Shown: piece by piece, positions 44,489-54,860 of the stretch
Numbering within the stretch: position 1 is the stretch's first letter
Layout of the letters: each line of letters opens with the position of its first letter
Source of the DNA: Triatoma infestans
Lineage: Eukaryota > Arthropoda > Insecta > Hemiptera > Reduviidae
DNA length: 64,000 nucleotides
Assembly (NCBI GenBank): GCA_011037195.1
Contig: JAAEAF010014523.1
Span: 1 to 64,000 of the forward strand
Direction: 5' to 3'
Translations under genes and position numbers: made by a program
Notes under the pieces: generated by a model
Told to the model about the DNA's origin: nothing
The model's database searches: none
The model's input: the letters and a program-made list of their open reading frames with translations, nothing else

Positions 44489-45513
44489 AGGATTATTGCA
44501 CTGCGACCTGAGAGGTCTATGTGCCCACTGGAGCCTTCTCAGTGCACTGCCAGCTTCAAAGCACTGTTCTCTAGCAATAGACAACACTGCCCATCACCGG
44601 CCTCTGGCTCTCTAGGTCGGGAGCCAGTCTTCCCGTTCCCTTCCACGACCTATCCTTTTCCCTTCCCCTTGCTGGGTTTACTGGCAAGTATTCCTAGGTT
44701 ACTGCACCTCTGTCCTTGAGACTGGACAGAAATTTTAGTAGATGGAAGGTAACCATCGGGTGTGCGATCAGTCACACTATACTCGGGTTTCTTATTGCGC
44801 AATTGAGGTCGGATTCGTAGTGGTCGTGGTTTAACCAAGAACTCCAATGGCAGCGGTTATGAGTTGAGCAATATAAATTAAACCCCGGTGTAGCTGGAAG
44901 TGCACTTGCTAGATGTGCGCGGTCCACCAGAGCCAGCTAGAGTGCCTTCTCTTCAGGGAGTAGGGTGTGACCACAATGTGGGATCGCTCCACGCGCTGGT
45001 TGAGCGTATCTCAACCTGCCCTTGAATGGGCCAAGTGGGGGAGTGCCCGGGCGGGCATCTCTGCCTTGGTAAGGCCTTGCACTATTAGCCTCATCATGTG
45101 GTGACATCCTTCTCTTGTAAAACGACCCTGTGCTTGCACAGGGTGACTGGTATACCCGAAGAGGTTAGGAACGGTCTTTAAAAACCCCTAAGTACCGTGA
45201 GGGAAAAGGAGAAATTGGGAAAGAAATGCTCATCACCGGACAGTGAGTTGTAGAGGCTCCTAGGAAAAGAAAATCTAAGGCCAGCAAGCTGGATTCGAAC
45301 CTGGGATCTCCGCGTTGTTAGTCCAGCGTGCTACCACTGAGCTAATCCCTTCCTTCTCCTTTGGCTTGAACCAGTTAACTGGGGACGGAGACTTTAGTTT
45401 GTGAACTGTGTTTGTTCTTGTCTGAAGAAGTGCATGGAGTACTGAGCTGTGGTAAACCGTGGGGTCGCTACTCCCCTAGTAACTGCATGCAACATTAGAG
45501 GCTAATGGCACTA
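44489..45513 (-). mobile_element. Composite SINE B split by an insertion
   Basis: Minus strand. The 5' module is at 45365-45513 (TAGCGACCCCACGGTTTACC, TTGCATGCAGTTAC). The tRNA-like head is at about 45255-45360: TTAGCTCAGTGGTAGCACGC, CTGGACTAACAACGCGGAG, CCCAGGTTCGAATCC. The central domain restarts at 45231 and continues at 44600 down to 44489 (GGCAGTGTTGTCTATTGC, GCACTGAGAAGGCTCC, CAGGTCGCAGTGCAATAATC). The interruption is 44601-45230. Confidence 0.82.
44601..45230. mobile_element. 630-bp GC-rich insertion of unknown type
   Basis: Flanked by the 9-bp repeat CATCACCGG (44592-44600 and 45231-45239), so it inserted into the SINE with a target duplication. Much richer in G+C than the window. 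No ORF with a known domain. Near its right end AAGTACCGTGAGGGAAA (45189-45206) is identical to a conserved stretch of large-subunit rRNA, but the neighbouring bases do not continue as rRNA. No poly-A tail on either side. Confidence 0.6.
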
Positions 45514-45519
45514 AACTCT

Positions 45520-46985
45520 CAATCTATATTTTTATGTTAAACTGTGTGTGGGGGGAAGTAAGAGTGACCGAGCGGTGATTTATGATGATTGTCGGAATTG
45601 TGATGAATGTAGAATAGAATAGCGTTGGCTGTTATGTGCAGCTTGAAGAAAGGACTCCTGCTAGTTAGAACTCTTGCCTGTTCTAACGGTAGTGTGCTAG
45701 TAGATTGGTGAACCTTTCAAGTTTAATGTTGATGTAACGACTGATTTTTTATTCTTTAACGTTTGTCTGGCACTATTCGCTAAATTAATTTTTTTCGTAA
45801 TCAGGGACCTCCAAAAGAGATAATTCCGATAAAACCTAAATTCCAAAAATTCTGGCCAGATCGTAATATTCCCTCTTACTTGTAGGAGTAAAAGAAAGTA
45901 AAAATGAACACAGAGCGGAAATTTTATATAATTCATAATCTTTTCTTTAATAGCTGAATCTGATAGGAGGAAGGTCATATTTTGATGAAACTTTGGTTTA
46001 AGGAATAAAACTTTTTTTTCTTATTTTTTATTTTATTTTTATGCCATCTAAAAAAACTAAATGAGAAAACATCGCACAAATCAAGAGCCCAATAATATTA
46101 TTAATAAATTAAAATGATTTACGATATTAGATAATTTTTTTAATTTTTTTAAATGCAATCATTTTGTCGTACATAGTGTCCAAATATTATTATACATAAA
46201 AAATATTTGTTTTTTTTTTTTTTAATATTTTTTTCTTATTTTCACTTATTCTTGTTTTAGTAAAAGAAAATTATATAGATTAGCAACATAAAAAAATATG
46301 TTAAAATGAATATAACAAATTCATTGCCCCAAGGGTTATTATCTTATTATTATGATCTAAAATCGAAAAAATATTCAGATCAAGGGCATTAGCTAATAAT
46401 AGATCACGATCAGAAACAGCAGCCGCCATAGGTAACAAGATCTCTATTTTTTTTTTTTTTGTTTAATGTTTTTTAAATAACAATAATAACAAAAAAAAAA
46501 AAAACCTTGGCTAAAGACGGTAGTTATTGTGTTTAGAAAGATCTATTGATAAGTAGATATAGCGTAAAATTAAATAACCCGCTGTAATTAAGTACGAAGT
46601 AATACCCAGGTTGGGTCAAAGTGCAATACCTATAGAAACACAATAACATACTAAAAGTTACGTTATAATTAATTTATATTTCATTACTCTTTGATTATTC
46701 TTTTCTCTTTTTTTATATTTCAAATTATTGAACACAATTTATTGCAGTGTTCCCTTAGCTACAGCATTTATTTCAAAATAGTTTTTCAAATTTCTATAAG
46801 AGTACGTAAGATATATTGCATCTTTCGGATGAAACTTATTTTATTACTTATTGTCCAAGTTTAGTGGCGATTACAAAGTTGACCTAAATATAGATGAATA
46901 ATGTGGAGACTGGTTTTGCTCAGCTCTTTCTTGGAAATATACAAGAGCTTCAGGAAAAAGAAACTGGACCTGAAAACATGAGGGT
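45520..46985. other. AT-rich spacer with a repeat R trace
   Basis: About 45790-45910 is repeat R-like (AGGGACCTCCAAAAGAGATA, CTCTTACTTGTAGGAGTAAAAGAAAGTA). The remainder is A/T runs without genes. A 93-codon minus frame at 45697-45978 overlaps the R fragment and is not a gene. Confidence 0.45.
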
Positions 46986-46990
46986 GCTTG

Positions 46991-48360
46991 TAGGCAGAGT
47001 TGGGCAAAAAGTAATTTTTTAATTACAATTACGATTACTTACCAATCACTGTAATTTGAAATTGCAGAAAAAGAATTACAATTACATATAATTGTAATTG
47101 GTAATTGCAATTGTGGACTTCAAGCAAGCATATGACAGCCTTTACAGGGATAAAGTTTTGCAAATTATGAAAGAATTTGCCATCCCAGATAAATTAATTC
47201 GGCTCGTTAACATGTGCCTCATAAAAACGACTGCAAAAGTCAGAATTAAAGGGGATTACTCTCAAGAGTTTGAGATAAATAGAGGTCTTAGGCAAGGTGA
47301 CGCACTCTCTACAATCCTATTTAACCTGTCCTTGGAGAAAGTTGTCAGAGATATTGAGACAAACCCAAACGGAACGATATTTAACAGGTCAAGGCAGTAC
47401 CTGGCTTATGCAGATGACATAGTACTTTTAGGAAGAACCTTAAGGGCTCTGGAAGAGTTCTATGACCAATTGGAAAATAGTGCCAGGGCTGTGGGTTTGT
47501 CCATTAATACTGACAAGACCAAGTACATACTATGCTCTAGGCACGACAACCGAATTCGCAACGCTGCTTCTGTGACGTTAAGTGGAAGAACGTTCGAAAA
47601 TATAAAAGCCTTTAAATGCTTAGGTACCATCTTCACTAAAGAAATGGATGTTAGAAAAGAAATTAAAGAGAGGTTGGCTGCCGGAAGTAGATGCATGTTT
47701 GCTTTAAAAAAGATCCTTAAATCCAAAAATGTCTCTCGAAAACATAAGATAAACGTCTATAAGACAGTTATCCGACCGATAGTTCTTTATGCTTCGGAAA
47801 CTTGGATACTGAATGAGAGCGAGTGCAATCAACTTCTGGTGTGGGAAAGGCGTGTGTTACGTAAGATTTACGGGCCAAATCTTATAAATGGCTCGTGGAA
47901 GATAAAAAGTAACACAGAGCTAAAAGAATTGTTTGCATCGCCGGATCTGGTTGCCGAGGTGAGGAGCAAAAGATTGATATGGCTGGGACATTTGGAGAGA
48001 ATGGATGAGGATCGAGCACTGAAAAAGCTTTTCCGGAATCGCCCAGAAGGAAGGAGGAAAGTGGGAAGACCTAGAAGGAGATGGTTGGAGGATGCGGAGG
48101 AGGACCTCAGAAGGCTTGGTGTGAGGCATTGGAGAAGAAAGGCCCTAGATAGAGAGAGCTGGAGGCAAATTACTAAGGAGGTCAAGGCCCTTCAAGGGCT
48201 GTAGTGCCAAAAAAAAAAAAAAATTGCAATTACTTTATGAATCATTGTAATACCACAATTACAATTACTGGTTGAGCCAAAGTAATTCAATTACCAATAC
48301 AATTACATGTAATTGTAATTGTACTGCAATTCCAAGTAACTGTAATTGGTAATTGCAATC
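46991..48360. mobile_element. AATTAC-rich repeat (hAT-like end) split by a LINE
   Basis: 46991-47112 begins CAGAGTTGGGCAAAAAGTAA and continues with repeated AATTACAATTAC words on both strands; 48222-48360 continues in the same style. CAG(A/T)GTTGGGCAA starts are common in hAT-type non-autonomous elements, but I could not find the opposite terminal repeat or the 8-bp TSD. The LINE insertion at 47113-48221 splits it. Confidence 0.5.
47113..48204 (+). CDS. Non-LTR retrotransposon reverse transcriptase, 5'-truncated
   Basis: Longest coding frame of the window: about 364 codons open to TAG at 48202, lacking the endonuclease and the RT N-terminus, and with no ATG of its own. It enters at VDFKQAYDSL (first catalytic Asp region), then NRGLRQGDALSTILFNLSLE, YADDIVLLGR at about 47405 (catalytic YADD), and NTDKTKYILCSR. 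The connection LYASETWILNESE follows, then WLGHLERMDEDRALKKL and KVGRPRRRWLEDAEEDLRRL. It ends 4 nt before a poly-A run (48208-48221). Flanking AATTGCAATT (47103-47112 and 48222-48231) is a 10-bp TSD. It belongs to the endonuclease-RT (RTE/craniofacial-type) LINE group by its C-terminal signature; the clade is not certain. No stop or frameshift, so a young insertion. Confidence 0.92.
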   Translation: MDFKQAYDSLYRDKVLQIMKEFAIPDKLIRLVNMCLIKTTAKVRIKGDYSQEFEINRGLRQGDALSTILFNLSLEKVVRDIETNPNGTIFNRSRQYLAYADDIVLLGRTLRALEEFYDQLENSARAVGLSINTDKTKYILCSRHDNRIRNAASVTLSGRTFENIKAFKCLGTIFTKEMDVRKEIKERLAAGSRCMFALKKILKSKNVSRKHKINVYKTVIRPIVLYASETWILNESECNQLLVWERRVLRKIYGPNLINGSWKIKSNTELKELFASPDLVAEVRSKRLIWLGHLERMDEDRALKKLFRNRPEGRRKVGRPRRRWLEDAEEDLRRLGVRHWRRKALDRESWRQITKEVKALQGL

Positions 48361-49348
48361 ATTAACGTCAACGGTAAAAAAAGGAAGGACAAATGGTCAT
48401 ATGTTAGGAAATATTTTTTATTTATTAAATGCTGACTCACAAGAAATAAATTTACTTACATTAACAATGTAATTTCTACTGAGAAATATTTATTGTTAAA
48501 TACTTCTTTCAAGAGATTATTGAGTGGAAATGTGGCAGAGTTTACTTTTGTTCAATTACTCAATTTTTTGTGTATTTGTATTTATATTACTACAATTACA
48601 AGTACATAGCGACAAGCAGTAATTGTATTTAAAAGCCATATTGGCTTAGAACCGGCGCCTTCGTGTATCAATTAATCAAGGCATTTTCCTTGATTAAAGA
48701 ACCTCTAATTAAAGCTTCGTTTAACTAAATTTAGTCATTTTATTCCAATGTTTCGATTTTTTAAAATGACTAAAACCCGATATTTTCATTTCCCCCCCCT
48801 ATAGTTGTGCAATTTCTTTTTAAATACTTTTTATTGAACTTGTAGAAGAATATTGACAAAAAAAATAATAATAATAATAAAAATGATCATTTAATGAGAT
48901 TTGATAATTTATCAAAATACCAATATTTGCTTGAGGGCATCATAAAATATCTATTGTAGTATACTATGCTTTAAGCATATATTTGGAAATAATCCATTCT
49001 TAGTTTTTGTTTCATTTTTTATTGGAAAATTGTTTTTGATCAGTAGTAAAGCTGGAAGGGATTTTCCTCTTCAATAGGATAAAAAACATGAGAAAGGCAA
49101 ATACAGATTTTTGGCTTATATCTGTCCCCCAACTAGATGTAAATATAAGGAGCGTGAGGAAGTGAGAGGGGATTTATCGTTGGGAATAAAACAAAAAGTA
49201 TCGCCCATGAATATATGAATACTTCCAGATAGAAAAAAAAAACAAAAAAAAAAACATGCGGGTCATAGTCCCGCCCAGATATACCTAACAATATTATGTG
49301 TTTGATGTCTCATTTATCTGTCCTTAACTGTCTGTTATTTTATTTTTT
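48361..49348. other. AT-rich spacer, no feature recognised
   Basis: C-run at 48790-48798 and A-runs. No gene was seen. Confidence 0.45.
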
Positions 49349-49361
49349 AGAGCATGAATTA

Positions 49362-50308
49362 GAATTAGAATGAGGGGGGGACTCATACCCAGGCCTGCAG
49401 CCTACACATTGAGGCTTATTGTGCCAACCCCACAATATCTAGTAGAGGAATCCTCCCCTCTTAATGAGGTCCAGGACTTTCCCCACCAGTCCTTCTTGCC
49501 GTACGATTTCCTCCGGTCTCAACGTGCCGAAGATCTCGTACCGCAATCTGCCAATTGCGACGCAATCAAACAACAGGTGAGAGGCCGTCTCCTCCTTCTC
49601 CTGACACAGTCTACAAAAAAAGCTCCGAATCAACCAATCCCACCTTGTACAGATGTTTCTTGAACCTACCGTGCCCTGTAAACATAATCAGACAAATCTA
49701 ATACCTGATTAACCCCAGGGTCTCTCTGGTTCTTCTTCTACACACCTCTGGCATGACCAATTTGCCGTGTTTTGCCCCAGTACTTAGCCTCCAGTGATGA
49801 TTATGTTCTCTCCGAGTCCATTCTCTCAGAGACGCCCTCGCCATACTTTTGGCTATTCCCAGAACAGGTTCCGGCCCACAGAAAGGAATATTCGCTCCAT
49901 TTCTGGCCAGTTGGTCGGCTAGTTCATTACTGTAATCCCCTTGTGTCCCGACACCCATACCATCCGCACTTTGTTGTGCCGGGACAACGCCTCCAGGGAG
50001 TCTCTACACTCCCTGACTAGGGAAGAAGTGATTCTAAAAGCCCCAAGTGCCTTCAGTGCATCCTGGCTGTCCGAGAAGATGCATATCTCCCTATTTCTAG
50101 AGCCCTTACGCAAGTTCTCCTCAGTACAGATCTTTATTGCATATACTTCAGCCTGGAATACCGTGGCATATCGAGAGGCCACGCAATGCGTACCTCCGGC
50201 TTAACTACATATATGCCGGCTCCAGTTCCGCAAGCTATTTTGGATCCAACCGTAAACCAGGATCCCCCAGTATGGCCTCATTTTTCCCAACTTTCAGCCC
50301 ATTCCGAT
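49362..50308 (-). pseudogene. LINE RNase H and zinc-knuckle copy
   Basis: Flanks AGAGCATGAATTA (49349-49361) and AGAGCATCAATTA (50309-50321) are a 12/13 direct repeat, fitting a TSD. Minus strand from 50300: WFTVGSKIACGTGAG, where the catalytic Asp of TDGS is Val; YATVFQAEVYAIKICTEENL; FSDSQDALKALGAF; MVWVSGHKGI; after a frameshift NELADQLARNGANIPFCGPEP; after another, FCRLCQEKEETASHLLFDC; end GGFLY at 49439. The 3' UTR has GGCACAATAAGCC, as at 20447. Closest relative in the window is 19444-20516. Not functional. Confidence 0.88.
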
Positions 50309-50321
50309 AGAGCATCAATTA

Positions 50322-51080
50322 ATTCAATTATTCGCAGGTTTAAAAAAAAATAAATAAGTAAAAAAAAAAAAAAATGTGTTATACACATCATCAAGAAGTT
50401 TGTCGTCTACAGTAGCTTGCAGTTATGAATTATCAGATAACTTGGAAATGAAAAGTTTTAAGTGGCACACGGCTGAATAACCAAGTTAAAAATGTCCTTC
50501 TTAATAGATATATTTATAACCACTTCATTCTAACGCTTTAAATAACTATAACAAATACAGACTAACTAGATAAGTATACCACTTACACGTGTAAATGATA
50601 ACAATATTAAAAACTGCTAGTAATGTTATATAGCTCTTGGATGTTAGTACTGTTGGATATGGGCGCACACAAACTGGCGATAGAGCAAGAGTAGTAGAGC
50701 AGTATTTAAACTATTATATCGGCAAGTCACGTGCCCACTGGCATATCTATTGACTAGAAAATTGTTAGTTATACACTTGAATGACAAATGTTAGTGAGAA
50801 CTAAAAGATTAGCGTACAAAAAAAAAATATATATAAATAAATAAGTAAATAAAAAATAGATAGTTCATTGGAATTTCTTCTTTTAGCCATCTAGTTTTTA
50901 TTGAATCAAAGGTCTTTAACTTTTTTTTTTTTTTTTTAATCTTCTAACTTCGAGAATAATCTTAAATTATAATAAAATTCTGAACACTGATATAATTTTA
51001 TATAGTATTTTAGAAATGGGTTTAGGAAATGTATTTGAAATTTAATAAATAAATAAACATATAATAATAATAATTAATTA
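50322..51080. other. Spacer, no feature recognised
   Basis: A-runs; a moderately GC stretch at 50655-50745 is not identified. No gene was seen. Confidence 0.4.
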
Positions 51081-51325
51081 GGGAAGGGAATAGCTAAGTG
51101 GTTAGCGTACTGGACTTCCACGCGGAGGACCCAGGTTCGAGTCTAGCTGAACTACCCTTAGATTTTTTTCTTCTTAGATGCCTCTAAGGGCTCACTGCCC
51201 GTTGATGGACAGTGTTGTCTGTAACGAGAGAACAGTGTCCCGGAGGCCGGCCGTGCACTGAGAAGGCTCCGGGCGCCAATGACTATAGACGTTGACGCGC
51301 CTTAAATTAAAAAATAATAATAAGT
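51081..51325 (+). mobile_element. SINE A, full-length reference copy
   Basis: Starts GGGAAGGGAATAGC; A box TAGCTAAGTGGTTAGCG; B box GGTTCGAGTCT; linker CTTAGATTTTTTTCTTC; central domain GATGGACAGTGTTGTCTGTA then ACGAGAGAACAGTGTCC; GCACTGAGAAGGCTCCGGGC; 3' end GACGCGCCTTAAATTAAAAA with an (ATA)n tail. AT-triplet runs on both sides obscure the TSD. The tRNA of origin is not clear from the anticodon region. Confidence 0.9.
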
Positions 51326-51379
51326 AGTAATAATTACGTAATCTCAATCAAAATTAGTTCTAACAATAATGTTGGCCAA

Positions 51380-51700
51380 AATTAGGGTGTTGTTGTAGTG
51401 TACTGTGGGAGGGAGGCCCCCAGTTCGAACGCCGCGTATAACTGTTAAATTTTATATTCGTTTATATTCCGCCCAACTCTCCATGACATCTAATTTGGAC
51501 GTTGTACCCGCCTGAAAAAATAGGCATTATTTAACTTTTACATAGATCACGGAGGTAAGACGTGTCGCACAATATGCCAAGAATTTTCTGCGCACGAGAA
51601 ATTAGTTAGCGGCAGTAAACGCAAGGGTGGCTAGCGCAAAAAAAAAAATCAGGAAGCCATGACTCCATAATACAGGGTTGTAATGCCACCAAAAAAAGAA
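51380..51700 (+). mobile_element. SINE C copy
   Basis: tRNA-like piece with B box CAGTTCGAACGCC near 51422, then TCCATGAC...TTGGACGTTGTACCCGC and CTGAAAAAATAGGCATT near 51510-51530, shared with 44200-44420. About 51545-51700 is further moderately GC sequence of unknown nature (CGGCAGTAAACGCAAGG) ending in a short A-run. Confidence 0.55.
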
Positions 51701-51925
51701 GTGATTGGAGAAATATTGAAAAATTTAATCAACTCAACATTTTTACATTGCCATTTTATAGAAAAATTCATGATTAGATTGTATTAATTAGAGTAAGAGT
51801 GTTTCACACAAGATTTCTTTTTTTTTTAGTTTCTCTTAGAAAGTAATTACGTTCTGTCAGATTTTCGAAATTGAGTTTTCACAAGAAACATATGTTTTGT
51901 GGTTGGCACTGACTATAAAAAATGA
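51700..51925 (-). repeat. Interspersed repeat R fragment
   Basis: R phrases: AATTAGAGTAAGAGTGTTTC, AGTTTCTCTTAGAAAGTAATTACG, TCAGATTTTCGAAATTGAGTTTTCAC. Non-coding. Confidence 0.5.
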
Positions 51926-52024
51926 AAAAAATGAAAAATTTTATTCTTGTTCCGGGACATAAGTCCCTTAGAAACAATAATACACAATACAAGTGATCTA
52001 GTATGTCTGGCCTTGACAATTATG

Positions 52025-52570
52025 TATATATCATTAGTAATAATTGATAATAATAATTATTGAAAATGATTAAGCCATGAATGATAAGGAGGAAAGAGAG
52101 GAATCTTCTAAGGGTTCGGAGAGACTTGTGAGGATAAGAGGTGGTGAAAAAGACGGGACTTGAAGGTATCGATAGTGGAGGCACGACGGATAGACAAAGG
52201 TAAGGAGTTCCATAAATAGGTGGCACGGATTACAAAGGATTTTTGAAAAGCGGATGTATGGTGGGAGGGAGTATAAAGATCGGAAGGACGGGAGCGTGTG
52301 TTACGGGTGTGGACAGACGATTTAAATTTCAGAAGTTTAAAGATGTACGAGGGTCTTTGAAATTGGATGACTTGAAAGAGTAAAGAGCCTAAGAAGTACT
52401 GGCGACGATAGATAGGGAAGAGCCAGTTCAACTCGTGGTAGAAGTGCGATATGCGGGAGTCTCTGGGGATTCCGAGGATAAAACGAATAAAACAGTTCAT
52501 AAGACGTTTAAGAAAAGTGACTTTTAGGAATTTATTGTCTGGATTTTTCAGTTTTTTTGCGATTTTCAAA
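52025..52570 (-). pseudogene. LINE C-terminal region (Jockey/CR1-like)
   Basis: A 153-codon minus frame (52569-52108). It reads LMNCFIRFILGIPRDSRISH, LNWLFPIYRRQYFLGSLL, SSVHTRNTRSRPSDLYTPSH, HTSAFQKSFVIRATYLWNSL, PLSIRRASTIDTFKSRLF. The order RF(I/V)xG, RRxYFLG, HTRxTR, FxxSFxxRxxxLWNSLPxxIR, TFKxxL is typical of the region after RT in Jockey/CR1-type LINEs. No RNase H follows. The 3' side (52020-52065) is TAA/ATT-rich, a plausible tail. Only the C-terminus is present; the frame is open, so the insertion is comparatively recent. Confidence 0.8.
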
Positions 52571-53730
52571 GTAAACGGCTCATTTAAGGACTTTCACTTT
52601 TATGTGAAACCGGGAAAATTCATTTTATGATTGGGTGATGTTAGACTACAATTTAAAGTACTATCTTGTTATATTTTATGATTGCAACAACTTTGTATTA
52701 TTGAAGAATTACATCTGTGACCGAAACTCCAGAAAATCGGTATAATCAGATAAATCGTGTGAGAAATTTACAGCGGATTGCTATAAAGAAAAATTTAAGA
52801 AATGGTAACACAATTATTCTTTACATTCTAATTTAGTGCTGTATAAACTGCTGTATATATTTCTATCCACGTTTTGAACTCAATTCTGAATTAGACCAAC
52901 GAAGTTAGGTTAAACTCTTGTTTCCATGAACAAACACACACAGAGATGTAGTGGAAGAAGAAACAAAGAAGACGTTGCCGGCATACTACATCCCCAATCC
53001 TTCCTGACAGAGTTTAAGAAAGCAGAGTTACCCCACTTCTATAATTCTTACTACTTAAGACTATCTGTCTCAAGTTTTTATCCATTCGTACTCTTCGTCA
53101 GGTTACCTCGTGCAGAAGAAATAAAAGCGATCGTGCACACTCCACAATCCTACCAATAGATCGGCTTTTAATGCACGAATATACAGGTTATTTTTTTCTT
53201 TTTCTTTTTTTTTTTTTCTTTTACAGACTTCAATTCGTCCATCTTGTCTTATGCCTTCCCAAGGCCATTCTTTTACGTTGTACCGAAACTATGGGAATTT
53301 GTTGGGCATCATCGCCACTTTCATTGGCATTTCACGCACAATTAGCAAGCCTTTTTTTTTTTTTTAGCCTACTTTCTGGATACGGCACCAGAACTTAAAA
53401 TGTTTTTAAATGTTGTAGACCATAAAAGGCTGTCTGATTTCTATATATTACTTGTAAAAGGGTTATTGGCCAGTGAACCGTATCAAATGGCATTTTCAAT
53501 AAATATATAAAAAAAACAAGTTACATAACCTTTCCAACTATTATATATATTTGATAATTATTTTTTATTGGATTGGTTAAAAATAATTTATAAGTTCATT
53601 TTGATTATATAAAAAATCTCTGTACTTCGTTCGCTATTTATTCTTGTTCATTTTTAAAGATTTGGATCTGTAAACAAACAATTTAGGTATAATTTTTTAA
53701 ATGCACTTTTATTAGTTAAAATATTAATTA
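52571..53730. other. Spacer; possible family-A LTR start near 52945
   Basis: TGTAGTGGAAGAAGAAAC at about 52945 equals the first 17 nt of family-A LTRs, but what follows diverges at once. Other short frames here have no recognised domain. T-runs at 53200 and 53355. Confidence 0.35.
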
Positions 53731-54590
53731 TGTCCCTTGCACAAAAAGGGAAGTAAGTTGAAAAGCACGAACTACCGCCGTACAGCTCTTCTTATTTCGG
53801 CATATAAAGTGTTAGCAGTGCTAATTACCAAAATAATCTCCTATAGAGCTGAAGGCATCTTAGGGGACTACCAGTGTGGTTTTCGCAAAGGAAGATCCAC
53901 GACCGATCAGATTTTTTCCATGAGGATGTTGATGGACAAATTTTATGAAAATAATATTGACCTCCATCAATTTTTTTTGGATTCTAAGATGGGTATGACA
54001 GAGTCTCCCGGATAGGACCTGTAAGATGTATGAGGGAACTCCGGGATACCAACCAAGCTGATCAGACTGGTAAAAATGGCCTTGACCAGTAGTCACGGCA
54101 AAAGTAGTCATTCAGAATACTCTGTCACGGAGGTTTCCTGTAAATGTGGGGCTGCAGCAGGGAGATCCGATGTCCCCTGTTCTCTTTAATTTAATTCTGG
54201 AAGTGGCTGTCCATAATATAACCGAGAATCCCGAGGGTAGCATTTATAACTAAAGCCTATCGCAGCTTTTTGCTTATGCCGATGATGTAGCAATTGTTGC
54301 AAGATTGGCAGTTGAACTAAAAAATGCTTTGGAGGAATTAGAGGAAGGAGCCGCAAAATATGGTCTAGAAATAAATGAGGAAAAGACTATATATATATGG
54401 TGACCACTAGAAGATTGAGGAGATTCGAGCGACTTACAAGTTACTGAACATCGCTTTAAGGTTACAAAAGATTTCAAGTATCTAGGCAGCTTACTAGCGT
54501 GCAAAAACGACATAAGCCAGGATATTAAGAGTAGAATAAGCGCTGGAGATAGATATTATGCAGCTTTGTTGCCGACACTTCGAAAAACAC
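53731..54590 (+). pseudogene. Endonuclease-RT LINE fragment, RT domain
   Basis: Related to 47113-48204 but covering an earlier part. PLHKKGSKLKSTNYRRTALL and GDYQCGFRKGRSTTDQIF (53755-53910), NIDLHQFFLDSK, then after frameshifts VGLQQGDPMSPVLFNLILE near 54150-54205, FAYADDVAIVARL near 54270 (catalytic YADD), YGLEINEEKT near 54365, and FKYLGSLL near 54475. Several stops and frameshifts. It ends abruptly near 54590, where a minus-strand RNase H fragment begins. Confidence 0.85.
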
Positions 54591-54594
54591 CAGA

Positions 54595-54860
54595 CTTGCG
54601 ACTATTTGGAATGATAAAAGTGCCTTCAGGGCTGCCTGACTGTCGGAATATATGGCCACTCTCCTACCCTGTAAACCTTCCTTACAATCTCCTTAGCGCA
54701 GAGCTGTAGCGCCACGACGTCAGCCTGAAAGACTGTAGCGTACTTCCCTAGGCTGGTCTTAATCTTAACTTTAGGCCTGCCCCCATTGACCTCAGCTCCG
54801 ACCCCAGCCGGAGTTCTGGAGCCGTCTGTATACCAGACCGAATTACAGATCATTTGTTTC
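54595..54860 (-). pseudogene. LINE RNase H fragment, inverted beside an RT fragment
   Basis: Minus strand: VWYTDGSRTPAGVGAEVNGG (54840-54780), LGKYATVFQADVVALQLCAK (54745-54690; Glu of FQAE is Asp), then a SDSQAALKALL-type stretch near 54640-54610 in another frame. Related to, but distinct from, the RNase H copies at 19444 and 49362. It belongs to a different LINE group from the adjoining RT, so this is a second insertion or a rearrangement. Confidence 0.78.

Noticed and set aside
45189..45206. Intact rRNA gene piece
   Set aside because: Only a 17-nt identity with large-subunit rRNA is visible; adjacent sequence does not continue as rRNA, so it is reported only as an observation about the insertion.
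52945..53160. Further family-A LTR
   Set aside because: Only the first 17 nt (TGTAGTGGAAGAAGAAA) match; no internal landmarks, end or TSD could be found.
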